From Auanema rhodensis (Eukaryota > Nematoda > Chromadorea > Rhabditida > Rhabditidae): a stretch of 64,000 nucleotides of DNA. Shown piece by piece: positions 1-13,000 of this stretch. Made by a program: the position numbers and the translations under genes. Under the pieces are notes generated by a model. It did no database searches. It was not told where the DNA came from and saw only the letters and a program-made list of their open reading frames with translations. Position 1 is the first letter of the stretch. Each line of letters opens with the position of its first letter. The stretch is from NCBI GenBank assembly GCA_964057225.1, contig OZ059898.1, forward strand, positions 7,130,001 to 7,194,000, in the 5' to 3' direction.

Positions 1-1672
1 GAAGCTATAACAATTTAAAATTTTCAATTCAATGTGATGTCAAAAAACCTTCCAAAACATGTTTTCAAATGTTTTTTTTTAAAAACTGAAGTGGAAAGAC
101 TTCAGCTTTCATGTTAATTCGATTAAAACGTTTTTATAAAAGATAATAATAGATATTATATTTATATATATATATATATAATTATTATAATTAATATTAT
201 ATTAGTTAATATAATTATATTCAAATATTATATTTCTTATTCTTATGTTCTTCTTTAGTGATATTCTTTTTCTTTCTTTTTCTTTATTTCTAACATCACC
301 ATCAAAACCGCAAAACTAGTTGGAATCGTTAACCAAAGGGTGTCGTTAGACTAACAGTTGCAATTCAATAAGACATCTTACCCTTCATCTCCTCTCTACG
401 CCCTTCTAACTATCTATCTAACTACCCACCTACCATTCCCATCTAACATCTATCCCACCAATTTGCTCGTTACAACTTCTTTCATACTTTTCTACCAAAG
501 TATTATTAAAACTTATATCTATATCTATATATATATAGAAATATACTTAAATAATCTATAATTATAATAATATAGTTAATAATGAAATGAAAAATATATT
601 AAAGAAGATGAGTAATATTCTTATTTATATATTAAAAGTACAAAAATAGTTCTTTTGTTCTTTTTGAACGCAACCATTCTATTTGTAACAATTTAATCAA
701 AATGATTCATTCACGTATTTCCACTTACAAATCTTCAATTATGCAAATTTTTTAAAATAAAAAATTGGTTGATCATGCTAACAGATATAAGCCCCTTTCT
801 AAGATGGAATTTGCAGAAGGAACATCATCCTCAGATGTCATTCTCTTCTTCTACACAATATCCTAACAATCTATTTCTCTCTTCTTAAACATTGATGTTC
901 ACTCTCTCTCTCTTTCTCTCTACGACAAACCACAATAGGTATGTATACTGAAGGCGAAATGGAAATGAAGAACTGGTTTGGTTGATGATGGACCACAGCA
1001 AAGTTTGCAATCGTCTAATGTTCAGAAAGAGAGAGATAAAGAAAAAAAGAAAGAGAGAGTAAGAGAGAGAGTAAGAGAAAAAGAGAGAACATAAGAAACA
1101 AAGAAATGCAGAGAGAATTGGTTGGGTGTGGGTAGGTGGTATAACTTAGGTATATGAATTTATAAAGAAAACAAATCACAATGAGTGAGAGTGAAAGAAT
1201 GAGGATAGGGTGAATGAGAGAGAAAATGAAAAGAAAGTAAAATGCCAAATGAAGAGATTGACAGAAATCGAGAAGAAAGAGAGAATTGCAGTTGATGATA
1301 GTATGATCATCTAACTGGGTGTGGTTACCTCTTCTCTCATCTTTCAATTTCATTAGGTGTTTTCGATGGCAACACCCGGTAGCAGTAGCTCATCATTCAG
1401 TAACTGGCTGACAAGCACAATCAGTTCACTGCCATTCGGTGTCAACGTCATGATATGTTTTAGACCCCCATATATAATATTATAAGTAAAAGTAATAAGT
1501 AATAAAATGTTTTATAATTTATATAAATTAATAATAAATATTAATTTATATAAATTATTAAAAATAAATATTTTTATATTTTAAATAGAAATAATAATTA
1601 GCAAATAATATGATATAGTTATAATTCAGTTCCTGTTTAAAATTTAAAGTTATTATAATTTTAATAATTTAC
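1..1672. other. AT-rich region with GA tracts, no confident gene
   Basis: Low-complexity AT-rich sequence with purine tracts (for example 1021-1090). Long open frames on the - strand are reverse complements of GA repeats and are not credible proteins. One higher-GC island at about 1354-1445 is open on both strands: on + it follows a good acceptor (TTTCATTAG) and could encode a Ser-rich exon beginning MATPGSSSSS; on - it is also open. I cannot decide between them. Confidence 0.5.
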
Positions 1673-1751
1673 CTGATCCTCTGTAGTATGTGACTGAGTG
1701 GGCATGACAGGCAGCTATGCCCAGAAGAAGCAGCGCTATGGCTTTTGCCAT
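1673..1751 (-). CDS. candidate signal-peptide first exon, partial gene
   Basis: Reading the - strand, an ATG at 1751 opens MAKAIALLLLGIAACHAHSV and continues seven residues to a GTAAATTA donor at 1672. A TTTGTAG acceptor lies just 5' of the ATG. The peptide has a charged N-terminus, a Leu/Ile/Ala core and a small-residue C-end, as expected of a cleavable signal peptide. The local base composition is richer in GC than the flanks. The exon ends in phase 1. I could not place the next exon with confidence; candidates lie near 1,330-1,450. Seen: start, hydrophobic core, splice signals. Inferred: a secreted or membrane protein, function unknown. Confidence 0.4.
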
Positions 1752-2833
1752 AGTAGAATGTGCCTACAAATAATAAATTATATATATAAATTAAAACAAA
1801 AAATGAAATTTATTGAAGATAACAAGAAGCAGGAAGACGAATGAGGACTACAATTGGTCACTGATAGGATGTGAATCAGTAGTAAGGTGAATTGAAAACG
1901 AGAAAAAGGTTGGACAAGCAAGACGGACGTCGTCACGCCTACATCAACTGTGTTGGAATGGCATTTCGATGAAAATGTAGAAATACAATTATCTATATTT
2001 GTGGTTCATATAATGAAATATAAAATAAAAAGATTTTAAATTTGAAACATTAAATGAAAGAAACGAAGAAGCTTCTCAGATTGATGAGGAGTTAAATACA
2101 AAAGTGGGTGGGTGTGTGGGTGGGTGGAACAGTACCAAATTTGACCTCGAGATCAAACCTGACATTGTCTTTAAAATTAAAAAAATATTTTTTTAGTAGC
2201 AATGATGAGATTAATTTATTAAAAATGGAAATATGAGTATGAAAATATATTTTTCTGAATAAATAAATTTAAAGAAAATAATTTTATGTGAAGGAAAAGG
2301 AAACTTTTTGACAGATGTGATAGCTTTTATTGGATGAAGATGATGATGTGAAGAGAGACTTCAAAGATTCATAGCCCTCAACGTCATCTTCATATATCTC
2401 ATCCTCATCATAAAAATGAAAAGAATAACATTTAGATACATTGAAAGCGCCAAGTGCCTTGACGAACTGACTGACTGACTGACTGATGAACGAAGAAAGG
2501 ACGACGGACTGTCTGCCCCTGGAAGATGAGAGACTGGACGACAATGCGTCTGATCTAGCCTATTCATCCCATCCGGCGGATGATTGTTAAAGATACGTGT
2601 ATAGACAGATAAACATAGAATGATATAAGAAAACAGGCGGTGATATTGTCTAACGTCTTCTGAATATGGCTTCAAACGTCCACTATGTCGTCATCGTCGT
2701 GTTCTTTTTTTCTCTCTTCTTGTTTCTTATGATGAAATACATGCTGACTATGATACAATTAGACATTACCATGAACAACAATTCAGTTTAAATGCAGATG
2801 TGCTGATTCTGATGTCTATATAGCCAACTTCAG

Positions 2834-2943
2834 AGACATCAGTATCGATGCCGTCGGAAATTTCTTCTGATGATTTGCTTCAAAGAGTCATATGTCGTTC
2901 CAATGTCACCAGAAATAAGCGAACATCACATCTATATCCAGCT
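2834..2943 (+). CDS. candidate internal exon, unknown gene
   Basis: Preceded by CCAACTTCAG and followed by GTGAGTGC, a near-consensus donor. One frame is open throughout, containing MPSEISSDDLLQRVICRSN and, towards the donor, KRTSHLYPA. The composition is clearly less AT-rich than the flanks. A possible following exon (about 3018-3051, ending CTCAAG before GTGAGC) does not join in phase, so another exon would have to lie between. No domain recognised. Seen: splice signals and open frame. Inferred: exon of a + strand gene with long introns. Confidence 0.35.
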
Positions 2944-5900
2944 GTGAGTGCTTTATGAGTGAAAGCATTACCATTTATGGCTTATACAATCTTTTTTCTC
3001 ATTCAAGTCCAAAAAGAACGTTTACAAATGAAACGGACAAATAGCCTCAAGGTGAGCTTTTTTGTAATTCAATAGCTTATAATGATAGAGAAACTTCAAA
3101 GACACCTCAAATAATTTGAAAGAATAATTAGGATATAAGATGAAAGATTAGAATAATTCTTGGAAAGAAAAAACAACAAAAATGTAAAAATTGAGAAGAA
3201 TGAGAGGGAAGACGCTAAAATAATTAATTGAACTGATGATAATCAGATAATTACCGAAACGTTAAAAGAAACATAGATGTAATAATAAAAAGAATAGAAA
3301 ACTAATGGCCTCAACCGGCTCCATCAACTAAAAAGAAACTAACAAAACGATAAAGAGAATGAAAGAGAGAGAGAGAGAAATAGAGAGGTAAGTAAAGAGA
3401 GAGGAGGTTAAAGAGAGAGCTGAATCATAAAAGCCATTATATGAAACTATATTTGAGAAATTTGCATGATGTTTCATTGTGATGAAACATCCATTTAATC
3501 AACAAGTATTCCAAAAAATCATTCAATGTTTTTGAATAAATAGAAAGATTAATGATAATAAAGATATAAAGTTAGAATTAATAGAATAAAATGAAAAAAG
3601 AATCAACTTTTTGTTTTATTCAATTGGTAAAAGTCGTTGAGGGCGTTATATACTTTTTGGATTTGTTTTGGGTGTATCACATTAACGAATTTCGAAATCT
3701 TATTCCATCAAGCTAAAGAAAAAACTGAAAAGCCCTTTTGAATTGGAGCCACACCTCTTCTTTTGCTTTTCCCCCTATACCAAAGAAGGCGTAATGTTGA
3801 AGAATGGGGATAAAGCTGGAAGAACAGTCTGAACAAGCATTTTACTTCCATTGGAGGTGGATGACATTTACCATCCAATCTCTTCTTTTCCTGATGCTTT
3901 GTGGGAAAAAGAAAAACGATTGTATACCATAATATCATTACTCAGCTTTGAACATGTTGGCAGACAGTATAGGGAAAACATACAAATTTAGAAAAATTGA
4001 AAGATAAGTGGATTTCAATCGAATTTTAATATTATTATAATAATTATATATATAATAATTTATATGTTTAGAAAAAATATGAGATATTTATATGTACATA
4101 TGTATATTTTTTTTTAATTAAAAAAAAGAAAATAAAAAGAACATGGATCAAGAAAATATTGAAGGAAGTTTCATATTCTTTTTTCTTTTTTTGTTATTAG
4201 ATTTGTGAAAATCTAATAAGATCGGTAAGATGAATGACTCAGGATTGCTACTTTTGATTTCATAGAAGGTGGACACGACTCATTGCAAATTCAAACACAG
4301 GCCCAACCCCAGTGGAAAAGTTGTTAGCAGTTAGCATTCGGTAGGAAGAAGGCGAACAAGAAGAACAACAACAAGAAGTATTAAAACAGGTTTCAAATGA
4401 TACTATTCTTAACTATATACATATACATCTATATATATATATATATAGTTAGTTATATGTATAATTAGTATAATATATTCTTTTTTTAGACGAAATAATA
4501 TAATAACAATATATTTTTTATTTCTAAGATTTATTACTTAAAATTAAAAATGTATTTACTATTTTCCTAAAAATAATTGTTTTTGAATTAAAAACTGTAT
4601 GAAACATACATTTATTGCTATTAAATAAAATTAAAAATATAAAATTTTGTAGGATATTGCTTAAAAGCTACAATTATTTCCATACCATTCGTCAAATTTT
4701 CTAAAGATTATCAAGGAAGGAAGAAAAGGCTTTAATCAGGTTAACAGTTGAATAAGTGAAAATAAAAGAAAAAGAAAAGGAAATGCTATGATGATGATGA
4801 TAACAATGATTAGAGAAAAGCGAAATGTTGAGGTTTGTGAGAAAGTAAAAGATAAAGAGAGAAAGATAGAAAGAGGTAGATCATCATGAATAAGACGGGA
4901 AGTGTTGCGCAAGAAACAAAAAATCTGGAAAACTCGTGGACTGATTGCCAAATTTAGCTAATTGATAAGAAGCTATACTGAAAGTATAAGGAACGCGTTT
5001 TGTCCCAAATATCTCTCTTATCTCCTCATTTGAAATAAAAAAAGAAAATGAACGAAAAGAAAGCAAACTGAAACATAAGCTAATGGTAAATCGAAATATT
5101 TTATGTTTTTTAAATATTTGAATGAAGTTTTTTAGAATTGTGAAATCTACATACATGACGAAGATTTGATATTTTGAAATTTTTCATAAGATTCTGAAAA
5201 AAATATTTTTTGGATAAAATGAACTTTGGAAGCTTTCAAGCTTCACAAAGGATGTTCAAAGACATTGAAATGTAGGATACATGATGCTGATGATAGACAG
5301 TTAGAAGAATGACAAAATTCTTCTTTATCTTCTTGGGCATGTTTGATGACCAGAAAGGCAAAATAAAGTGGGAAGAAGGGGTGTGGTTATATGACTGTAG
5401 CATCATGGTGGCAGACAACTAGCTAATAGGCAGCAATCCAACATCATCATCATCCTCATCATAATCATGTTAAATCAAATTGATCTTAAAACGTGTTAAA
5501 AGAGTTAAAGAAAAAAAAAGAAAAAAAAAGGATAATTAATAGAAAATAAATAATTTATTTACTTTTGTAATAAAATAAAATAATTATTTAATATTATATA
5601 TTTCATATAAATTTAAAACTTAAAGCTTATTTTACCTCATATGATATATAATATTTTTAATTAATAATAAAATATACGAGGTCAATAGAAAAGATTAAAA
5701 TAAAAGATAAAGATCATTAATCTTTCAATTTTATTTAAATGTTTTTACTAGATGAAGTTATTTCATTTTCAGATTCCATTTAAGGTCATTTCTTATTTTG
5801 AGAGAAATGTGATTAACAGGTAAGAGAAATAGCTATAAAGAGAATGAAACAATACAAAAGAGAGAGAGATAGAGAGAGAGAGAGAGGGAGGAAATAAAGT

Positions 5901-6673
5901 CCTTGTCACCCCCTGTGGACCCCACCCACAATAAAATTGGAAAAAAATTCTTTTCTCGTTTTTTTTTGTTGATACAATTGATATATGATTAGAATGAATT
6001 CATATAGTTAGAATAGTAAAAACATTGAATGAGAATGATGTTTCAAGCATATCGCATATACCCTTCACCCGTTCTTCAATTTCATTTTCAGCAGAAAAAA
6101 AACTTTTTTTGTCATCAAAATTGACCAGTTTAGACAAGTATATAGCATTTTCTACATAATCATACATTAATATGTTTTTTATATAAATTCAAAACTTTAA
6201 ACGAAAGGTTTTTGCTAATAATCAAGTTTTCCATTGAATGCATAATTATATTTCTCTTGAAATGTTTTTCCTATAAAAATATCTTAAATGATAACTATAT
6301 TATTCAAGTTTATATAATATCTTTAGTGATATATCATATATATATGTATAAACTTGATATATACTTTAGTAATCATTAAAATGTTTTCAAAACAAAATTT
6401 GTTTGTTCAAAAAGGGAATAATTCAAACAGTAATTTTTAAAAAATTATCATTTAAATCAACATATATGATATTTATATAATTATATTTATAATTAAAACA
6501 TTAAAAATTTAATTATTTGTAATTAAATTATATTGAAACATTGATTATCATCATTATATGTATATTTAAAGATTAATGATTATGGTTTATGAGAGCAATA
6601 TTTCAAATGCCAATGACCATTAAGTTTTTAAAATGTTCCACCTAAGCAACATCATCCATCTCTACTCTGATAG

Positions 6674-6820
6674 GCGCCAAGGACGCCATCAAGCGTCTAT
6701 GTATCTAATCTCATGGTGCATAATGATGACGATACGATCATAAATTCGTTGGATGCCCCCACGAAGCAGATAATGGATTATCAACTGGAAAACTCGGTAG
6801 CTGATCATCGCTCTAAACAG
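6674..6820 (+). CDS. candidate 49-codon exon, unknown gene
   Basis: A higher-GC block after CTCTGATAG and ending AAACAG before GTTTCT. The frame starting at 6674 is open for 49 codons across the exon and, if not spliced, runs on to a TGA at 6869-6871 (ATG at 6713, 52 codons). It includes RTPSSVYVSNLMV and DAPTKQIMDYQLENS, with ordinary-looking residue balance. I do not recognise the protein. Seen: open frame, acceptor, donor and composition shift. Inferred: internal or terminal exon of a + strand gene. Confidence 0.4.
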
Positions 6821-9133
6821 GTTTCTAGGACCATGCGACCAGCACCTTACAAGCTGCCGATGGAGCTTTGACTGGGCTAGTCAGATTGGTAGGAACGTTA
6901 GTATTTGCCCTAGGGGTATTTTTCAGATATTTCATTTCAGCAGAAAGTGATTAGAAAAGTAATAGAAAAGGAATGTGGATTGTAAAAAATCTTGAAAACT
7001 GTCGTATACTATCACGACATGCTTTTACATAATTTAGAAGATTTTAATTTTATAACGAGAGCTTGAGAGAGGGGGCAGAGAGAAAGGGAGTCAGGAAAAG
7101 AATAAAAATGAGGAAATATTAAGCTTATCTATTCATTGATGCTGAATTCACAAAAGAAGAGGAAATATACATTTTGATCAAAAATAATGAATATCATCAT
7201 TTAATTTACATTACGGTAAAAGAAAATATCTGATCAAAAATTATTTCAAATCATCTTAACAGATCCGTTCCAATTAGGATTTCATCCAATTGTGGTCATA
7301 TCAAACATTCCGAAACAGCTAAAGCAGATGAACATCAACATAGAAGTCTGCAAACTTGTCTTGAAATAGACAAAGAGAGAGAGGGAGAGAGAGAGAGAAA
7401 TAGAAAGAGAGAAGGTAAAGAGATGTCTCTTGGTGACTAAAGTGTGGAGATCATATGATGATGGGATTACATAGTAGAATGTGGCAGATTCAATAGAATG
7501 ACCAAAAGAAACAAAGAAACTGTTCGAAGTGAAAAAAACCAAAAAAACAAGATAAATATTCTTAGATAAATAAAAAAAAAGAGAATAGGATAAGTGGAAA
7601 ATATGAAAATAACCGTATTACATAATAATTCAATATACATATGTATGTATAAGTATATTCATATATTATATATATATATATAAATATATTATAATAATTA
7701 GAAAATAATAAAGATTTTCAATGATTTTTGATAAATTGAATAGAAAAGATAAATAAGACATTAAAGATATTTAATAAGAAAAAATACAAAAGAAATAGAA
7801 AAGTCATTCGATGAAATATATAAAAAATAATTTTAATGAAGATGCAAATTTAATTTGAAAAGACATTGATAATGAATTTTGAAATTGGAAGCCGGATAAG
7901 CAACAAGAAGAAGAAGAATAAGAAGAAGATGAAGAAGAATAAGGAGAATGTCGTGATGATAATGATAGTGTCAAAGATAATAGAATGTGATTGAAATACA
8001 AAAGAAAAATTTAAATTCAAGAGGAAATTTAATAATTTGAAATGATTAAAAGAGAAAGAAGATGATGATTTTTATTTTAAAAATAAAAATATTTTATATG
8101 GCATATGTATTGTGAAATTGTAAAATTCTTAAAAGTCATTATGTGTGGTATACGCTTCAGATGACACATGCTACATGAACAAATACATGGAAGAAATGTG
8201 GATAAATCAAAAAAAAAAGAAGAAGAAGAAGAAGAAGAAGAAAGTTGAAACAGGCTCTTAAGGTCATAATTGTAGTAAGTGATGTATTAATATATACCTA
8301 ATATATAATACATTTTTAAGAAAAAAACAAATAAAAAATAAAATAATTTGTTCTTAAATATATTTTATAATTAAGAAATTATTTATAATTTAAAGAATTA
8401 TATTTCAAATAAAGAGAAAGAGAATGAAACAATGACAGTTAGAATATTATAAATGGAAACATTATTCATTTATATTTCAGAACAAATCCGAGAATAGTTC
8501 CGTTCATCGTCAATGTCATCATCATCATCTTCTTCTTCTTCTTCTTATACTTCTTCATGTCCTTTTCTATATCCAGCTTTTAAAATGAACATGAGGAAAA
8601 CGATAATTGCTTTGACGACGATATTCATGTCGGTGACTTCGTATCGACCTCGTCAACCAAAATGAAAAGGCAAACTAATAAACATAATGGAATAACGAGC
8701 AAAGAAGAAGAAACATTATAATTCTTCTTTATATAAAACAAAAATATAAAACTTTGAATACCATAAAGAAGATGAAATGAGGTTAAAATTTATTTTTATT
8801 TCTTTGTCATTTGTTTGTATTTGCATTAGTTTACAGAGACCATATTCATGTCTATCAAGACTATTTTCATAAAATATTTAAAATAAATTATAAGAAAATA
8901 TCTTTATATTATGCCATATGCATATGAATAACCCAACTTCTTATAATTTTTGTAAACACAAAATACTACATCAAACGATCAAAACTAGTTATAAACTATG
9001 TGCTTAACCATTGTTATATTTAACCAGATTTTCTTATAATTTAATTAGAAGATTAATGAATAATTTGGAAAAAAGAAGTATCTAAATGTAAAAAAAAGAA
9101 AGATTTACTAATACATTCATTAGAAATAAGATA

Positions 9134-9210
9134 AGTTCACGTAGTATTTAAAGATACAACGTGAAAGTTCACGTAGTAGCCAAAGGTATAACGTGAAAGT
9201 TCACGTATAG
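9134..9210. repeat. tandem 32-bp repeat carrying ACGTGAA/TTCACGT palindromes
   Basis: Units begin AGTTCACGTA at 9134, 9166 and 9198, a period of 32 bp. At each unit junction the sequence ACGTGAA AG TTCACGT forms an inverted repeat with a 2-nt spacer (about 9160-9175 and 9192-9207). The core ACGTG resembles sites for bHLH-PAS (HIF-type, RCGTG) or bZIP factors. This may be a regulatory array; no binding evidence is available from sequence alone. Confidence 0.55.
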
Positions 9211-10084
9211 GACAAAGGACAGATGGATGGATGTCATAATTAATATAAAATATAATTATAAATTAATTGTTATTAATTCATAATAGTTATACAAACTAGT
9301 GATAAGTTTAGAAAGGTAGAATGGAATAGAATAGTACGAATTCATATGACCTTGTATATGTACAACTGACTATATGAAGATATTAAAGAGAGGAAGAGAG
9401 GAAAGAAGAGAGGGTTATAATCAAATGATTATCACGGAAATAGAGGGATATGAAAAGAAAGTAATTAATGAAGAGGAATAAAGAAAAAATAGAATTAAAG
9501 AGAGAGAGAAAGATAGAGAGAGAGTTAGGCTGATAGAGAGAGAACGCTGAAAAGAAAGATGGAAAGGTATAGGGTAATAGAGAGATAAACCATGAAGGAA
9601 TCAAATTAAAAAGGTAAAAGAGAAGTCAACAAGAGGAAATATATGTATGAGAGATAACTAAATGTATAATGAAAATGTTTTCATTGTATTTCACTTCATA
9701 AGTTATGTTTTCCATTCAATTTTTGATTTTTATTCATTTTTCAATTTTTTTAAAGTTTTATCTTTGTCTAGTTATACTGTATAATACTGTACTAGTGTAC
9801 TGTATTCATTTCTATTATATTTTATAAAATTTACAAGAAAAAAACATTTTATTTTGTATTTCAATGAAGAATTAAAATCAAAAATGAATATATTTTGAGC
9901 AAAAAAAATACAAAAACTTTCATATCCAGTTAATAATATCACAGAAAATTATTAAAATACAGCACCGACATTCAATGTAATACTCTATATTGAGAATTTA
10001 TATTATATTTAAAGATAAACTATATTACATATATCTATATGTATAACTAATTTTTGTACATAATAGTTTGTCTTATTTAGTTGT

Positions 10085-13000
10085 CTAGAATGCTACATAA
10101 GTTGTTGGAAAGCGTCCGGTTTTCGATGAATGGCCTCCAGCAGTATCCATCACATGGCCAACTAACCAATCTGCTCCAATCCGATCTTCAACTATAACAA
10201 CTTGACCAGCTCGTATCTAAAGATAAATATTGTAAGAAGTTGGAAACGATTGTAAGAAATACTTCAATTTCATCATCATGCTTTGGCTCAAAATCATATA
10301 AAGCCCGACATAATGATGGAGATGAATCAGCTGGTTCATCAATGATTGTTGTTGGTCTAGTTGATGAACTACAAAATCCTTCATCACTTATCTGAAACAT
10401 TTAATTATATAATATAATTTGTAATAATTAAGATTTATTGATTAACCTTATCATATTCTTCATAATCATCACTTCGAAAACTTGATGGAGCATAATGACT
10501 TTGAATAGATGGTGTTAATGATGGTGGAGGAAGTGAACGATCTTCTCCTGATAATGGCATTGTTAATACAGTCATTGGAATACCCTACAAATAATTATTG
10601 CATAATAACTATTAACTATATAAAACTCACAGATTTATCTTTTAATTTATGTTGAAAACGACTTAAACGATGAGTTCCACGGTTCTGTCCACCATCCAAA
10701 CTATTTATTGCATCATTAATTTTATAATAAAGATATTCAATAAATTCAATTAAAGTCTATAATATAATTATAAATATAATTTTCTTTTAAATAAATAAAA
10801 ATACTATTTGTTTTGTATTTGTAGCCATGATATCAGCTCTTCCTTGACTATATAGTTTAGTTAATTCTTTATCCAATTTATGATGTATACGCATTAGAGC
10901 AGAACGTCTTCGTTCAGAAGACATTACTTCTCCAAAGTTTTCTGCCTGTAAAATTATAAAAAGTTTATTTATATGTAATAGTTAAAGTTTATAATGATTG
11001 TTTTCATTCTTTTTTAAATTTTAAATAATAATATTAATGATATATAGTTATTGAATATAAGTAAACAATAATAGATTATAAGACCGTACAAGGTCATAAT
11101 CATCATCATCTTCATCATCATCAGGTCTTCTTCTTCTTCTTTAACCTTCTTATTGATTCTGTTTTCTACTATGTTCCTTGTTACCTACATTGTTCACAAC
11201 TCATGTCCTACACACACACACACACACACACAGATAGGCCAAGGATAATGACCATGTCTTCTCTTAAATCCTATGTCTTCTCTTATTTCTCAGCAAATTT
11301 TTAATAAAATATAATATTATTTTATTTTATTTTATATAATTAATATATTTTATTAATTTACAGATATATATGTCTAGAAATGGTTTATGGCATTCTCGTT
11401 TAAAGCTAACTATATGTTCATGTTCATTACTTATTTGCGCCATCTTAATTAAACAACGTCAACAAGAAATTGAGAAAAGTTTTACAGAAAATCATCAAAA
11501 AAATGTAAAATTTGATTTTAAAACAAAATATAAATTATATATTATATTTAGAAAAGTGATTTTTTTGAAGATGTTGACTATGCCTTAGAAACATTAGATT
11601 ATATGCAAAAATTAAAAGATTTTAAAGCATATGTACGTCCAGTTATTGAAAAAGTATAGTTAATAGAAATTAATAAAATATTTGTAATTTTAATTTTATA
11701 GGAAAGTCCTCTTATTGAACATTATTGGTCATGTTATCTGGATGGTCCAGGACAATTTCATACTGATCCATGGCTGGAACATCATGGATTTTCCATTTTT
11801 TCAGCATATTATGATCGTCGTCCAAATTCGTTATTTCCCAGAAATCATGCGATTCAGGTTTAATTAGCAATATCTTCGTTAAAATTATATATTTTATGTT
11901 ATATAAGGTGTTAACTATGCATTTTCGTACATTTAAAAACGAATCAGACGTTTTTTGTAATATATTTGTTGGCAAATTGAGTGCTGTTGTGAAAGGATAT
12001 GCTAGAGAAATATGGCAAAGAGGATGGGATCCAAGGTTATCTTTCTTTTCTTTTTTCTTTTTTTGTTTTAAAAATATAATTTTTAGAGATCATTTCTATA
12101 TACCATACTTAATTACATGTCCTATACCAGATCGATTAAAAGATCTTAAAGAAAAATATTCTATTTCATTAAGTAATGAACCATGTACAAACGTTCCAAC
12201 ATCATTACTTGTTCAAAATATTCAAAAAAATAATGAAGATGATGATGAAAATTATGTTGCTGTATGCGTTAAAGGAATGGATTTCAAGGTATTTCTTTAA
12301 TTATATCATATAGTTAGAGAAGTTTTTAATTTTTAGGAAGATATCTCATCTGATTTAATTGAATGGTTTGAAGCTCAATTTCTATTTGGAGTTTCTAAAA
12401 TTCAACTCTATACATATACAGTATCACCAAAAACTCAAATGGTTTTAGATTATTATAAAAAAAAATATAATGTTATAGTGGTATAGTTAATAATATTTTA
12501 ATAATATTATTATTTTTATACTAATTTAGACACCACTTACACTACCAGCTAATTCTCCAAATATACCTTATGTACGAAGTTCATATATTTGGAGAAATCG
12601 ACAACAAAAACGTAGACATGAACTTATTCCTTATAATGATTGTCTTTATAGGTAATGATATATTATAAAATATAATTAACTATACTAACTATATCTATTT
12701 AGACATATTAATACTCATCGTTATATATTAATTATTGATACTGATGAGATAATCGTTCCATTACAACATAAAAACTATAAGGATATGCTTAAAGAATTAG
12801 AAAAACGAAATGAGAGTATGCTTCTTAGTTCTTTGTCTGTTCGAAATATTTTCAAATTTCCAACAAATCAAACTAATACGAAGTATCAATCAAATATTTT
12901 GAAAAACAATCGAAGATCAAGCAAACCTAGTGCTCCTGGTGAATATGGTAAGAGTTTCACAAGGTAAATCATAACTAACTATTCCATATATTTTGATTTA

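Larger units (their letters stand above)
1752..10084. other. AT-rich, purine-rich region with coding-like islands
   Basis: Mostly AT-rich sequence with GA, GAA and AGAG tracts on the + strand. Short higher-GC islands with open + frames occur near 1,887-1,966, 2,485-2,590, 2,834-2,943, 3,684-3,838, 6,674-6,871 and 8,482-8,755; the two best are entered separately. No tRNA, known protein domain or complete gene model could be built. Region 3,950-6,600 shows nothing beyond AT-rich and microsatellite sequence. Confidence 0.5.

Noticed and set aside
1015-1353. 112-residue open frame on the - strand
   Set aside because: Reverse complement of GA tracts; Leu/Ser/Phe-only composition, no splice or start context.
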